Assembly (NCBI RefSeq): GCF_900104635.1
Contig: NZ_FNWC01000007.1
Location: forward strand, 124,001 to 188,000
From: Coprococcus phoceensis
GTDB lineage: Bacteria > Bacillota > Clostridia > Lachnospirales > Lachnospiraceae
Direction: 5' to 3'
Length of the DNA: 64,000 bases
Shown here one piece after another: positions 1 to 7,662 of the stretch. The notes beneath the pieces were generated by a model that saw only the letters and a program-made list of their open reading frames with translations, ran no database searches and had not been told where the DNA came from. A program made the translations under genes and the position numbers. Each line of letters starts with the position of its first letter. Positions within the stretch are counted from its first letter, which is position 1.

Positions 1-627
1 GATGAAGGTGGATTGTATTTAAAGGCAAGAATTTTGAAACTGGAAAGTTCTGAGACAAACGATGAACATGTGGCAACTTTGGGAGAATATCTGATAAAGG
101 ATAACGGGATATCACAACTTCTTGAGGATTTGGCAGAGCAGTTTAAACAGTTGGCGGCAAATAGAACATTTTATACTTGGATTGCTTATGCGGACGATAA
201 TAAGGGAAATGGAATTTCTTTGAACCCGGATGGCAAGAAATATATTGGAACAGCAGCAAACAGAACAACGAAAACACCGGATTTGAGTGACGCAACAATA
301 TATTCATGGATGCTGGCAAAAGGAGATGATGCTGTTACGCTCCACATTGATTCGAGCAATGGAAGCATCTTTAAAAATAGCGGGGTGGCAACAACTCTGA
401 CAGTAACAATTCTTGTTGCAGATGAGAGAATTGATACATCTAAAAAAATGAAAGATTATTTCGGACAAGCAGCTTATTTAGAGTGGGAATGTAAGCGATT
501 AGGAGAGACGGAATTTAAACCGATTTCACATACTGACAAGAGATTATCAGATGAAGGTTTTATTTTCACGTTGACGCCCGAAGACGTGGATGTCAAATCA
601 ACATTTAATTGTAGTTTGAATTATTAG
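1..627 (+). CDS. phage tail-associated protein, C-terminal part (5' partial)
   Basis: The frame is open from the first base (D-E-G-G-L-Y-L-K...), so the start lies left of the window. The visible 208 residues have no enzymatic motif I recognise. Position directly ahead of a fibre-like gene with Ig-like repeats, and a stretch (IDSSNGSIFKNSGVATTLTV, about residues 117-136) that closely resembles one in the next gene, point to a siphophage minor tail or baseplate protein. Stop at 627 is followed after 11 bases by the next gene with its own ribosome site (AGGAGG). Function beyond virion structure cannot be stated. Confidence 0.6.
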   Translation, partial: DEGGLYLKARILKLESSETNDEHVATLGEYLIKDNGISQLLEDLAEQFKQLAANRTFYTWIAYADDNKGNGISLNPDGKKYIGTAANRTTKTPDLSDATIYSWMLAKGDDAVTLHIDSSNGSIFKNSGVATTLTVTILVADERIDTSKKMKDYFGQAAYLEWECKRLGETEFKPISHTDKRLSDEGFIFTLTPEDVDVKSTFNCSLNY

Positions 628-638
628 GAGGATTTAAA

Positions 639-1670
639 ATGGCAAAAAAAGCAAGTAATCAGGTAGACTTACTCGATCTTACAGATGGGTATTCAATCAT
701 AATGACAAATGACTCATATACATTTTTGGGAACAGAAACAAGTGTAAATGGGACACAGACAACTTCGACACAGATTATGGCTCTTTGTGGTGCAGAACAA
801 GTGGCTTGTAAAATAGGTGCGATAGAGTGTCCAGAAGGGTTAAGTGCAGTTTCTGATGGAAAGACACCAACTCCAACGGTTACGATTACAGCAACATCAG
901 CACTAAAAAAGACAGGATCTATTACAATACCGGTTATTATCGGGGAGATTACGGTTAATAAGGTGTTTAGTTTTTCTATTGCATTTAAGGGGCAAAACGG
1001 TCAGGATGGCACAAGTGTTACAGTAAAAAGTACATCGGTCACTTATCAGATTTCAGCTTCGGGGACGACGACGCCAACAGGAGAGTGGCTGACTTCTGTA
1101 CCTAATGTGCCGGCGGGACAATACTTATGGACTAAAACAGTTGTAACTTATAGTGATGGAAAATCTACGACAGCATATAGCGTATCGCGTAGCGGAACGA
1201 ATGGTTCAAATGGATCAAGTATTACTGTTACGAGTCAGGAAGTAACTTATCAAAAAGGAAACTCAGGAACAACACCGCCTACTGGAGAGTGGTCATCTAC
1301 CATTCCAGCAACGAATCCGGGAGAATTTCTGTGGACTAAAACGGTTGTAACTTATAGTGATGGAAAATATACAATTTCCTATAGTGTTTCGCGGAACGGA
1401 ACGAATGGCACGGATGGACAGGATGCGCTTAATCTTGTTATAGAGTCCTCAGCTGGAACAATTTTTAAAAATACAGCAATTGCAACTACATTGACAGCAC
1501 ATGTCTATAAAGGAGGTACTGAGGTGATTGGCGGTGCACTTTCGGCACTTGGAACAATTAAATGGTATAAAGATGGTGGATCTGTGCCAATTGCTACAGG
1601 CTCTACATTTACAGTGTCAGCGGGAGATGTATCAAATAAAGCCACTTATACAGCGATACTGGAGGGATAG
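639..1670 (+). CDS. phage tail fibre-like protein with tandem repeats
   Basis: 343 residues. After an N-terminal beta-rich segment (about 1-120) come two tandem units of roughly 65-70 residues, each with a G-TPPTGEW or G-TTPTGEW motif, a YLWTKTVVTYSDGK-type motif and a collagen-like G-x-N-G turn. The C-terminal 75 residues resemble the end of the upstream tail protein (SSAGTIFKNTAIATTLTA) and look Ig-like. Such repeats are typical of exposed phage tail or receptor-binding proteins. ATG at 639 is preceded by AGGAGG. The downstream gene starts 2 bases after the stop and carries the same type of repeat, so the two gene products probably form one fibre. No catalytic residues seen. Confidence 0.65.
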   Translation: MAKKASNQVDLLDLTDGYSIIMTNDSYTFLGTETSVNGTQTTSTQIMALCGAEQVACKIGAIECPEGLSAVSDGKTPTPTVTITATSALKKTGSITIPVIIGEITVNKVFSFSIAFKGQNGQDGTSVTVKSTSVTYQISASGTTTPTGEWLTSVPNVPAGQYLWTKTVVTYSDGKSTTAYSVSRSGTNGSNGSSITVTSQEVTYQKGNSGTTPPTGEWSSTIPATNPGEFLWTKTVVTYSDGKYTISYSVSRNGTNGTDGQDALNLVIESSAGTIFKNTAIATTLTAHVYKGGTEVIGGALSALGTIKWYKDGGSVPIATGSTFTVSAGDVSNKATYTAILEG

Positions 1671-1672
1671 GT

Positions 1673-1885
1673 ATGGCTATAAAGTCAATAGCTGAAATTA
1701 CTTTAATCCGTGTGAATGATGGCTCTGACGGAAAAGGGATTAAGAGCATAATGGAATATTATATGGTATCTACCGTTAATTCTGGAATCACAACTGGAAA
1801 CAGTGGGTGGAGTACGGAAATTCCTACTATGACAACTATAAATAAATATTTATGGAATTCATTTAAATTATATATGTCTTTTTGA
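1673..1885 (+). pseudogene. phage tail gene, 5' fragment cut by the integrative element
   Basis: The first 62 codons (to about 1859) encode the same G-x-x-G plus W-x-T-x-I-P repeat type as the neighbouring gene and end at YLWN. The remaining codons to the TGA at 1883 come from the inserted element and are A+T-rich junk. The rest of the gene resumes at 10931. Joining 1673-1859 to 10931-12015 gives 1272 bases, a multiple of three, reading YLWN-YEKMIYTDN across the joint, which fits the repeat pattern YLWN-YEIVVYTDG seen further on. The gene is therefore interrupted rather than naturally short. Confidence 0.9.
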
Positions 1886-1952
1886 CTATCTTTTTATATC
1901 TTCTTAAATGTCCGCAAAGCCTTATTTTATCGGCTCTACGGGCATTTTGCTT

Positions 1953-2027
1953 TTGTGGTAAACCTCACATATCTAGGTCTATCTTCTTATAATTTCGCTA
2001 TCAAGCGTGGTTAAAATCGTGGTAAAT
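1953..2027. promoter_or_regulatory. putative integrase arm-binding repeats, left end
   Basis: TTGTGGTAAAC at 1953-1963 and TCGTGGTAAAT at 2017-2027, with a degenerate copy near 2004-2014. The same 10-11 base motif occurs at the other end of the element. Tn916 integrase is known to bind short direct repeats near both ends through its N-terminal domain; these are the natural candidates here. Confidence 0.6.
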
Positions 2028-2032
2028 ACTTC

Positions 2033-3226
2033 TTATGCGATTAGACGCTGAACCTCTGATTTTGCAGTATCTATGGACGCATGAGCGTACCAGTTCATTG
2101 TGATACTGATATTTGAATGTCCCATGATATACTGTAAATCTTTCGGGTTCATGTTCTTGTTTGCCAGTCTTGTACAGAACGTATGGCGTAGCGTGTGCGG
2201 TGTGATATGTGGCAAGGGGTTATCCTTATGGTGCTTGTTGTATTTCTTTACCATACGGACAAAAAGCATAGTGTAATCAATCGCAACTTTAGGCTTGCCT
2301 TTATGATTGACAAATAGAAAGTTGCCCCGTCCGTCTATCACAAATGGTTCTACCTTTGGGCGTTTCTTCATAACTCGTTGAAATGCTTGTATCGTTTCTT
2401 TGCTTAATGGCACTTGCCTTGTTCCGCTTTTTGTCTTAGGTGTTTCAATATAATAGCCCTGTTCCTTGCTCTTTAATAACTGGTGGTCGATAACCACAAC
2501 CTCATGGATAAAATCAACGTCCATGATTGTCAGTCCGCACAGTTCCGAGATACGAAGTCCTGTCTTTAACAGTATCAGCACATCATCATAATATTTGTGA
2601 TACACATTGTCTGTCTTGATGAATGATAACAAGGCTTGTTCCTGTTCCTCTGTTAATGCGACTTTCTCTTTGGTATCATTTTCTAGGACTTCACTTAACT
2701 TGAAATCAAAAGGGTTTTTCCTTACACAATCGTCTTGTATGGCGATATAGAATGACGCTTTTAACGAGCGTTTATGGTTGTTAATGGTGTTATAGGAAAA
2801 GCCTTTGTCTTTCATGCGTAACGCCCATTCTTTAGCGTCAGAGGGTTTTATCGTATCAATGCTCCTAGCACCTAACTTATCCTCTTTCAATAACCGCATG
2901 AGCTGTTCCCGTTGTTTCTGTGTGCTTTTCTTCACGTTTGCCCTCTGTGCGTTCTGTTTGGCGTAGAGTTGGCAAAGCGTCATTTTCTTGCCTGTGCTGT
3001 CGATACCGTCCTCAATATCCCGTCTTATCTGCTGTTCCAATTCACGAAGTGAGGGTTTTTCCCGTTTACCCTTTGGTGTCGGGTCTGTGGGTGTCAATCT
3101 CCAAGCATACACATATTTTGTGTTTCCAAATGCGTCCACATATTTATATAAGTATTTTCCGTCTGTTCGTTGGCTCTCTCCAGTATGCAGGATACGTCCT
3201 TTACTATCCCGTCTTTTTTCTTTCAT
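2033..3226 (-). CDS. int: Tn916-family tyrosine integrase
   Basis: 397 residues, the usual length for Tn916/Tn1549 integrases. Order: N-terminal arm-binding domain (about 1-70, KEKRRDSKGRILHTGESQR), SAM-like core-binding domain (about 85-180), C-terminal catalytic domain with Arg in TGLRISEL, HTLRHTFC, the second His in MGHSN and the nucleophile Tyr in MNWYAHAS. It excises and integrates the element through short coupling sequences. It is the outermost gene, reading toward the left end, with xis just upstream. Start ATG at 3226 is preceded by AAGGAG. All catalytic residues are present, so the enzyme looks functional. Confidence 0.97.
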   Translation of the reverse strand: MKEKRRDSKGRILHTGESQRTDGKYLYKYVDAFGNTKYVYAWRLTPTDPTPKGKREKPSLRELEQQIRRDIEDGIDSTGKKMTLCQLYAKQNAQRANVKKSTQKQREQLMRLLKEDKLGARSIDTIKPSDAKEWALRMKDKGFSYNTINNHKRSLKASFYIAIQDDCVRKNPFDFKLSEVLENDTKEKVALTEEQEQALLSFIKTDNVYHKYYDDVLILLKTGLRISELCGLTIMDVDFIHEVVVIDHQLLKSKEQGYYIETPKTKSGTRQVPLSKETIQAFQRVMKKRPKVEPFVIDGRGNFLFVNHKGKPKVAIDYTMLFVRMVKKYNKHHKDNPLPHITPHTLRHTFCTRLANKNMNPKDLQYIMGHSNISITMNWYAHASIDTAKSEVQRLIA

Positions 3227-3304
3227 GGTGTCTGCTCCTTTCCTTGTTGGAAAGAGCCTTGATATGACTTGTGTTCATCATAACACATACAAGGCTCATT
3301 TGCA

Positions 3305-3508
3305 TTAGATTGCGTCCAATTTGTCAATGACCTTTTCAAACTGTCGGCGTTTAATCTGTATGCGGTTGCCATTCATAATGAGCCAGCCAGCGTCCTTGTT
3401 TTCCTCTGCCAATCGTCTTAACTTGTTTTCTCCGATACGGAAATACTTTGACGCTTCTTCAATGGTAAGGGTGTATTTTTCCCATACGGGAATATCGTTG
3501 TTATTCAT
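3305..3508 (-). CDS. xis: Tn916-type excisionase
   Basis: 67 residues, the same length as Tn916 Xis, and very close to it in sequence as I remember it ([20 protein letters not shown], then a basic C-terminal segment). It is a small winged-helix DNA-bending protein that directs the integrase toward excision. The start overlaps the stop of the upstream Rep-like gene at 3508, so the two are translationally coupled, and int follows 78 bases downstream. Confidence 0.96.
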   Translation of the reverse strand: MNNNDIPVWEKYTLTIEEASKYFRIGENKLRRLAEENKDAGWLIMNGNRIQIKRRQFEKVIDKLDAI

Positions 3509-4518
3509 CAGATACCCCCTTTCCCATGTTTCGTGTTATATTGGATATAGGGGATAAGATCGGTGCGGTCTATCCTCTGTAAGTGGGCGGTTAGTTTACT
3601 GGAAAGGGAATTGCTGTATCTTGCCTTATCAAGCATAGTTCCCACTTTTTCCAGTCCACCTAATGCGTCATGTTCTTCCAAGAAGTAAAAACTTTTCACA
3701 GCGGAAATCACGCCACCCTCTGTGAGCCATTGCTGTGTTTCCTCAAGAGAATTATGTAGTTTCGGTACTTGCAGTTTTAAGACTTCCACAGCCCCTAAAA
3801 AGCGTTCCCAAAACCGACACGTTTTCCATCTGCTCTTATTACTTTCATTTCTGTTTGGCACGACAAAGCGTAGGTTGTTTGCCAATAGCCCGAAAGCCAG
3901 TTCCCCAAGTTCCAGCGGTCTGTCTTTGAATGTCATGGCAAAGGCATGAGCCTTATCATCACGCAGTTGCATTTCTGTCCGTTTCCAACTGCCGACTTCA
4001 TCAAGTGTCTTATTATGTTTTGAACAGACTTCCTTATCTTTGTCATAAAAGCGGTAGGACAATCCCGATTTACCAGCACCAATATAAACAGTCTTTGCAG
4101 TGTCGAAATCATCAAACTTGCTTTCGTCAAAGTGGTAGCCCTCACTATTCGAGATAAATTCCTCTTTTTCGCATTTCTTCTTTATCTGCTCTATGGTAAA
4201 GAATGGTTTTTCGTTCTTATCATCAATGGCAATATCAAGTCTAGTGAAATGGAAGTTATCCAGTCCGTATCTTCTCTCACAGCGTCGGAACATATCCCCA
4301 AAGGTATAATTCCTACTGTCGAGAATACGGAAAATATCATCACAACCTCTGCCAGTCATAACAAGATAACAGCCTAGCCCCTGTGGGTTGTCCTCTGTCT
4401 TTCTTGCGTCCCCCGATACATAAATATCTCCAATCTGCCAGCGTGATTGATATGTCTTGAATTTTATCGTTGCTGGATAAACATTGAAAATGTCAGTCGG
4501 TAAATCTAAAATGTGCAT
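3508..4518 (-). CDS. Rep_trans / MobT-like replication initiation or relaxase protein
   Basis: At least 336 residues of the replication initiation factor family (Rep_trans, the family of Tn916 Orf20). Visible conserved parts: [13 protein letters not shown] (about 113-125) with the acidic metal-binding pair, and [19 protein letters not shown] with the region expected for the catalytic Tyr. It would nick the element at its oriT for mobilisation or rolling replication. The reading frame stays open upstream of the ATG at 4518, and residues there (SVKIDYISIVFETATAEDVI) look like genuine family sequence, so translation probably begins near 4600. No ATG/GTG/TTG in that frame follows the AAGGAG at about 4611-4616; the ATG at 4606 is in another frame and ends after 11 codons. 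Confidence 0.85.
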   Translation of the reverse strand: MHILDLPTDIFNVYPATIKFKTYQSRWQIGDIYVSGDARKTEDNPQGLGCYLVMTGRGCDDIFRILDSRNYTFGDMFRRCERRYGLDNFHFTRLDIAIDDKNEKPFFTIEQIKKKCEKEEFISNSEGYHFDESKFDDFDTAKTVYIGAGKSGLSYRFYDKDKEVCSKHNKTLDEVGSWKRTEMQLRDDKAHAFAMTFKDRPLELGELAFGLLANNLRFVVPNRNESNKSRWKTCRFWERFLGAVEVLKLQVPKLHNSLEETQQWLTEGGVISAVKSFYFLEEHDALGGLEKVGTMLDKARYSNSLSSKLTAHLQRIDRTDLIPYIQYNTKHGKGGI

Positions 4519-4570
4519 GATTACATCTTCAGCGGTTGCCGTTTCAAATACAATGCTGATGTAATCAATC

Positions 4571-4606
4571 TTAACGGATAAATTTTTGTGTGTAGTTATA
4601 GTGCAT
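4571..4606 (-). other. possible 11-codon leader ORF or frameshifted start of the Rep gene
   Basis: ATG at 4606-4604 directly after AAGGAG reads MHYNYTQKFIR and stops at 4571. The overlapping frame continues into the Rep-like protein without a stop. Either a short leader peptide precedes the gene, or one base was gained or lost at the start. The spacing from AAGGAG to the ATG is only about 4 bases. Confidence 0.3.
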
Positions 4607-4689
4607 TTCTCCTTTCGTATGCCCCGTTTTTTTGCGGGATAAAAATCGTATTTTTTCCTTTATTTATCACAGTTTCTAGGTACTATGAC

Positions 4690-4815
4690 ATGTATACGCA
4701 GGGCGGTGTTACATATACGCCCTTTATGAACGCCTAAAGGCGTTCCCTTTCTTCCTGTGTCTGATCCGTTCTTAACGCTCACGAGCCTTGTAAGGCTCGT
4801 GGCTAAACGGAACAG
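4690..4815. other. palindrome cluster, candidate origin of transfer (oriT)
   Basis: A 547 base gap (4519-5065) between the divergent Rep-like and XRE genes holds three dyads: GGGCG/CGCCC arms at 4701-4705 and 4718-4722; a 7 bp stem with TAAA loop at 4728-4745; and a 10 bp stem at 4780-4801 flanked by CCGTT/AACGG. In Tn916 the oriT lies directly upstream of orf20, and the layout here is the same. The remainder of the gap is A/T-rich and carries the regulator promoter. Confidence 0.5.
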
Positions 4816-4986
4816 CCCCAGTCAGAAACCTTATTTTCGGTCTGATAGTCTATGCTTATTCATGCTATCAAAATGAAAATACATCTTTTCTATGCTTACT
4901 CAAGCGTGTGATTGACCCTAGCGTGCTTAATCACTCTATCTGATACGATAATAACGCCATTAGAATTACTTGTCAAGAAGTTTTTG

Positions 4987-5015
4987 TTGACTTTTAGATA
5001 TATATTAAGTATGAT
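4987..5015 (+). promoter_or_regulatory. sigma-A type promoter for the XRE regulator
   Basis: TTGACT at 4987-4992, a 17 base spacer and TATGAT at 5010-5015, about 50 bases ahead of the XRE gene start. Confidence 0.75.
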
Positions 5016-5065
5016 ATGCTTATAAATACCAAGAAAAGCAATGAAAGGAGTGTTTATACTAAGTC

Positions 5066-5737
5066 ATGGAGCATTACGAAAAGAAAATCAGTTTCTTAGG
5101 AGAGAACATACAGACCATAAGAAAGCATAGAGGAATGAAACAACAGGAACTTGCGGACAAAATCGGTATCAATATGCAGAGCCTTTCCAAGATTGAACGT
5201 GGCGTGAATTATCCTACCTTTGATACGCTGGAAAAGATAATGGACGTGCTGGGAGTAACACCCAATGAATTATTGTCGGGAGAATGGAAGTATATTGACC
5301 ACACCGAGCCCTATATCATGGATATTATCAAACGGGAACAAGACTTCAATGTTTCCTTAGATTACCTGTCTGAAAATGAATTTTTCGATGATGAAAAAGA
5401 ATGCACATTTTACAAGGCATATAAACTCATACAGTATATCCATAACTACATTACCAATGAGGTTACGGAGTTGGAAGAACTTATGGAAATCAAGCAGTTG
5501 ATACAGCGTCAAAAACTGGAACGCATGATAAAAGTACATAAGGAAATGCGAGGGTTAGACCGATACAGAGAACAGCCCAAAGAGTATAAATACCATGACC
5601 CTTATGATGATTGGATATTTCGTCAGCTTGCGGATATAGACAACAGAAACAACATTCCCGACACTTCTCCACAAGTAGACTTCAATGAAGCAGACTATGA
5701 AGATTATCTAAAGGCGAAATGGAACAGAGGTCTTTAA
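5066..5737 (+). CDS. XRE-family regulator of the integrative element
   Basis: 223 residues. An HTH_3 domain occupies about residues 10-70 (QTIRKHRGMKQQELADKIGI, then the recognition helix MQSLSKIERGVNYPTFDTLE). The remaining 150 residues are charged and helical with a KLIQYIHNYITNEVTELEELMEIK coiled segment, and match nothing I can name. It stands divergent to rep-xis-int across the oriT-like region, the normal place for a regulator of excision and transfer, and probably also controls its own promoter. A strong terminator follows at 5767. Confidence 0.8.
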   Translation: MEHYEKKISFLGENIQTIRKHRGMKQQELADKIGINMQSLSKIERGVNYPTFDTLEKIMDVLGVTPNELLSGEWKYIDHTEPYIMDIIKREQDFNVSLDYLSENEFFDDEKECTFYKAYKLIQYIHNYITNEVTELEELMEIKQLIQRQKLERMIKVHKEMRGLDRYREQPKEYKYHDPYDDWIFRQLADIDNRNNIPDTSPQVDFNEADYEDYLKAKWNRGL

Positions 5738-5766
5738 TTTCCTCTTGCATGGAAGATACAGCAAAC

Positions 5767-5833
5767 AAAAAGCCCAGTAAAGAGTGCAAAGCACCACCAA
5801 TGGTGGCAAGGCTCTTGACAGGGCTTTTTCTTT
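5767..5833 (+). terminator. terminator after the XRE gene
   Basis: AAAAAGCCC at 5767-5775 pairs with GGGCTTTTT at 5821-5829, enclosing a second hairpin (CCACC-AA-TGGTGG) near 5795-5807, and ends in a T-rich run. The gap to the next gene (5738-6047) otherwise holds only the promoter listed next. Confidence 0.75.
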
Positions 5834-5910
5834 TCTGTTGTGGGGTAATCAAGAGGAAGAAAGAAAAAGTGTGCATTTTTGTTCCATAAATGCTAAGGGT
5901 ATGCTGATTT

Positions 5911-5973
5911 TTATTGTGGCGGATATATGGAACTGTTATAATATGGATATGAAGAAAGCGACAAATTTGAAAG
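5911..5973 (+). repeat. promoter module, copy 1 (TTGTGG-17-TATAAT)
   Basis: TTGTGG at 5914-5919, 17 bases, TATAAT at 5937-5942, followed by GGATATGAAGAAAGCGACAA. Roughly 60 bases are repeated with few changes at 6674-6735 ahead of dfrF. This copy drives the alkyltransferase-like gene. Confidence 0.7.
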
Positions 5974-6047
5974 TGTTAATAATTTTCAAACAGCCTCATT
6001 GCATGGAAATAAGAAACAGACTATCCTTAAAGTAGGAGGTGGCACAA

Positions 6048-6527
6048 ATGGCAAATGAAGATAAAAAAGATTTTAATGCTATGTTGCATGATAGTAAGGA
6101 TATGCCAAAATTTCAAATTATCATAGACCAGAAAAGTATTGAGAAATATGGTGGAAACAAAATGTATTTTGCTCCCCCGATTGACTATGACAAAGTAATG
6201 AAAAAAGTTCCGTATGGTAAAGTGATTACGGTTGGAAAAATACGAGAACACTTTGCAAAATTGAGTGGTGCAGATTTTACAGAGCCGATTACAGCGGGTA
6301 TATTTGTTTCTATTGTAGCGTGGGCGAGTTATCAGCGTTCCGAAGATGAAACACCCTATTGGAGAACATTAAAAGCAAACGGAGAATTAAATGCTAAATA
6401 TCCAAATGGTATTGAAGCACAGAAAGAAAAATTAGAAGCAGAGGGACATACCATTATTCAAAAGGGGCGTAAAAATATACGATACTATGTAAAGGACTAT
6501 GAAAATTCTCTTTTTGATTTGAAATAG
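6048..6527 (+). CDS. MGMT-family alkyltransferase-like protein without the active-site Cys
   Basis: 159 residues. The C-terminal half aligns with the DNA-binding domain of O6-methylguanine-DNA methyltransferases: VPYGKVITVGKIREHF (winged helix start) and PYWRTLKANGEL in the place of the PCHRV acceptor motif, then EKLEAEG. The acceptor Cys is replaced (P-Y-W-R), as in alkyltransferase-like (ATL) proteins, which bind alkylated bases and flag them for excision repair instead of removing the alkyl group. ATG at 6048 is chosen because AGGAGG lies at 6034-6039; an upstream GTG at 6039 overlaps that site. It has its own promoter and terminator inside the mobile element. Confidence 0.75.
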   Translation: MANEDKKDFNAMLHDSKDMPKFQIIIDQKSIEKYGGNKMYFAPPIDYDKVMKKVPYGKVITVGKIREHFAKLSGADFTEPITAGIFVSIVAWASYQRSEDETPYWRTLKANGELNAKYPNGIEAQKEKLEAEGHTIIQKGRKNIRYYVKDYENSLFDLK

Positions 6528-6537
6528 GCAAATTCTA

Positions 6538-6597
6538 TTTCACAATTTCATATCTCTATACACAAAGCAGTTAGTCTTAGGATTGACTGCTTTTTTC
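6538..6597 (+). repeat. intercassette terminator repeat, copy 1
   Basis: About 60 bases ending in a hairpin (AAAGCAGT at 6564-6571 pairing with ACTGCTTT, then a T run) recur almost unchanged at 10706-10763 after the TfoX-like gene. Downstream, 6604-6651 looks like the ribosome site and first eight codons (MVFVRAVQ, then stop) of a lost gene; its leader resembles that of the TfoX-like gene at 10350-10376. Confidence 0.7.
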
Positions 6598-6673
6598 ATA
6601 CCTAAATTTCAGATTGGAGTGATGAAATGGTGTTTGTTAGAGCTGTTCAGTAAGATTATCGGTGCATAAAATT

Positions 6674-6735
6674 TTATTGTGGTGCAGATATGAAAATGAT
6701 ATAATGTGGATATGAAGAAAGCGACAAACTTGAAT
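6674..6735 (+). repeat. promoter module, copy 2, ahead of dfrF
   Basis: TTGTGG at 6677-6682, 17 bases, TATAAT at 6700-6705, then the same GGATATGAAGAAAGCGACAA stretch as copy 1. It gives dfrF an independent promoter about 130 bases upstream of its start. Confidence 0.72.
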
Positions 6736-6834
6736 TTGTCGAGCTGGTTAGTTCGAGATAATTTTGAGTTTGTTAAGATGTGGTGCACTTGATGGAATCA
6801 CAGGTACGACATCATATTATGGAGGATGAAATAG

Positions 6835-7329
6835 ATGATAGGTTTGATTGTTGCGAGGTCAAAGAATAATGTTATAGGCAAGAATGGTAATATACCATGG
6901 AAAATAAAGGGAGAACAAAAGCAATTTAGAGAGTTAACAACGGGTAATGTGGTTATTATGGGGCGAAAGTCTTATGAAGAAATCGGTCATCCGTTGCCTA
7001 ATAGAATGAATATTGTTGTTTCCACCACAACAGAGTATCAAGGAGATAATTTAGTTTCAGTTAAATCATTAGAAGATGCATTATTATTGGCTAAAGGACG
7101 AGATGTATACATATCTGGTGGATATGGACTATTTAAGGAAGCTTTGCAAATAGTAGATAAAATGTATATCACAGAAGTAGATTTAAATATTGAAGATGGA
7201 GATACATTCTTTCCAGAATTTGATATCAATGATTTTGAAGTTTTGATAGGGGAAACACTTGGTGAGGAAGTGAAATATACGAGAACATTTTATGTAAGGA
7301 AAAATGAATTGAGTAGATTTTGGATTTAG
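6835..7329 (+). CDS. dfrF: trimethoprim-resistant dihydrofolate reductase DfrF
   Basis: 164 residues, full length for DHFR (dihydrofolate to tetrahydrofolate with NADPH). Visible motifs: MIGLIVARSKNNVIGKNGNIPWKI (substrate loop with the W of the Met20-type loop), GNVVIMGRKSYEEIG, YISGGYGLFKEAL (NADPH site) and the C-terminal Y-TRTFYVRK strand. By memory it matches DfrF, first described in Enterococcus faecalis and since found in streptococci and gut Firmicutes, which confers trimethoprim resistance. The gene has its own promoter, is A/T-richer than the host chromosome and lies between the two repeat modules and the IS91-like unit, so it is acquired cargo. Confidence 0.92.
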   Translation: MIGLIVARSKNNVIGKNGNIPWKIKGEQKQFRELTTGNVVIMGRKSYEEIGHPLPNRMNIVVSTTTEYQGDNLVSVKSLEDALLLAKGRDVYISGGYGLFKEALQIVDKMYITEVDLNIEDGDTFFPEFDINDFEVLIGETLGEEVKYTRTFYVRKNELSRFWI

Positions 7330-7388
7330 GGTGTTTTCATAAATATATTGCTTTTTATGCATATATAAATTGTTGTAAGACAAATTCT

Positions 7389-7481
7389 TTAGGTTAGAAT
7401 CGATGATGGGGTAAACGAAAAAGCAGTTTTGGCATTCCAGTGAACTGCCCCTTCGTTTACACCATTTTCGATTTGACCTAA
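7389..7481. repeat. large imperfect inverted repeat at the IS91 end
   Basis: Arms 7389-7419 and 7452-7481 pair over about 30 bases with a few mismatches (shared core GTAAACGAA). The 32 base loop contains a smaller GCAGTT/AACTGC dyad. The 333 base stretch from 7330 to 7662 contains no gene; this structure is its main content. It may form the oriIS hairpin of the IS91-like unit. Confidence 0.6.
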
Positions 7482-7662
7482 TTGAACAAAGTGAGCGTCC
7501 GGGTAGCTACTACCTATGGACTTTCAATCTTTTGTTCTTACCCATGATTATACAGGAGTTCCTGTGCAGAAGCTACAGAAATCAAGTGTTTTCAGATAAA
7601 TTAGGTACGACAACAAAACCTCAAGCTTTGAGGCTTTAGAAAATGTATGAAAGAATAAGATT

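Noticed and set aside
639..1670. Repeats in the fibre gene as a CRISPR-like or tandem DNA array
   Set aside because: The periodicity is at the protein level, in a single reading frame, with no conserved DNA spacers. No CRISPR array was seen anywhere in the window.
2920..3308. Plus-strand open frames opposite the integrase start
   Set aside because: They are antisense to strongly conserved integrase sequence, with cysteine- and serine-rich translations typical of shadow frames.
5784..6035. 83-codon plus-strand open frame across a terminator and promoter module
   Set aside because: No ribosome site, low-complexity translation, and it overlaps the terminator at 5767 and the promoter repeat at 5911.
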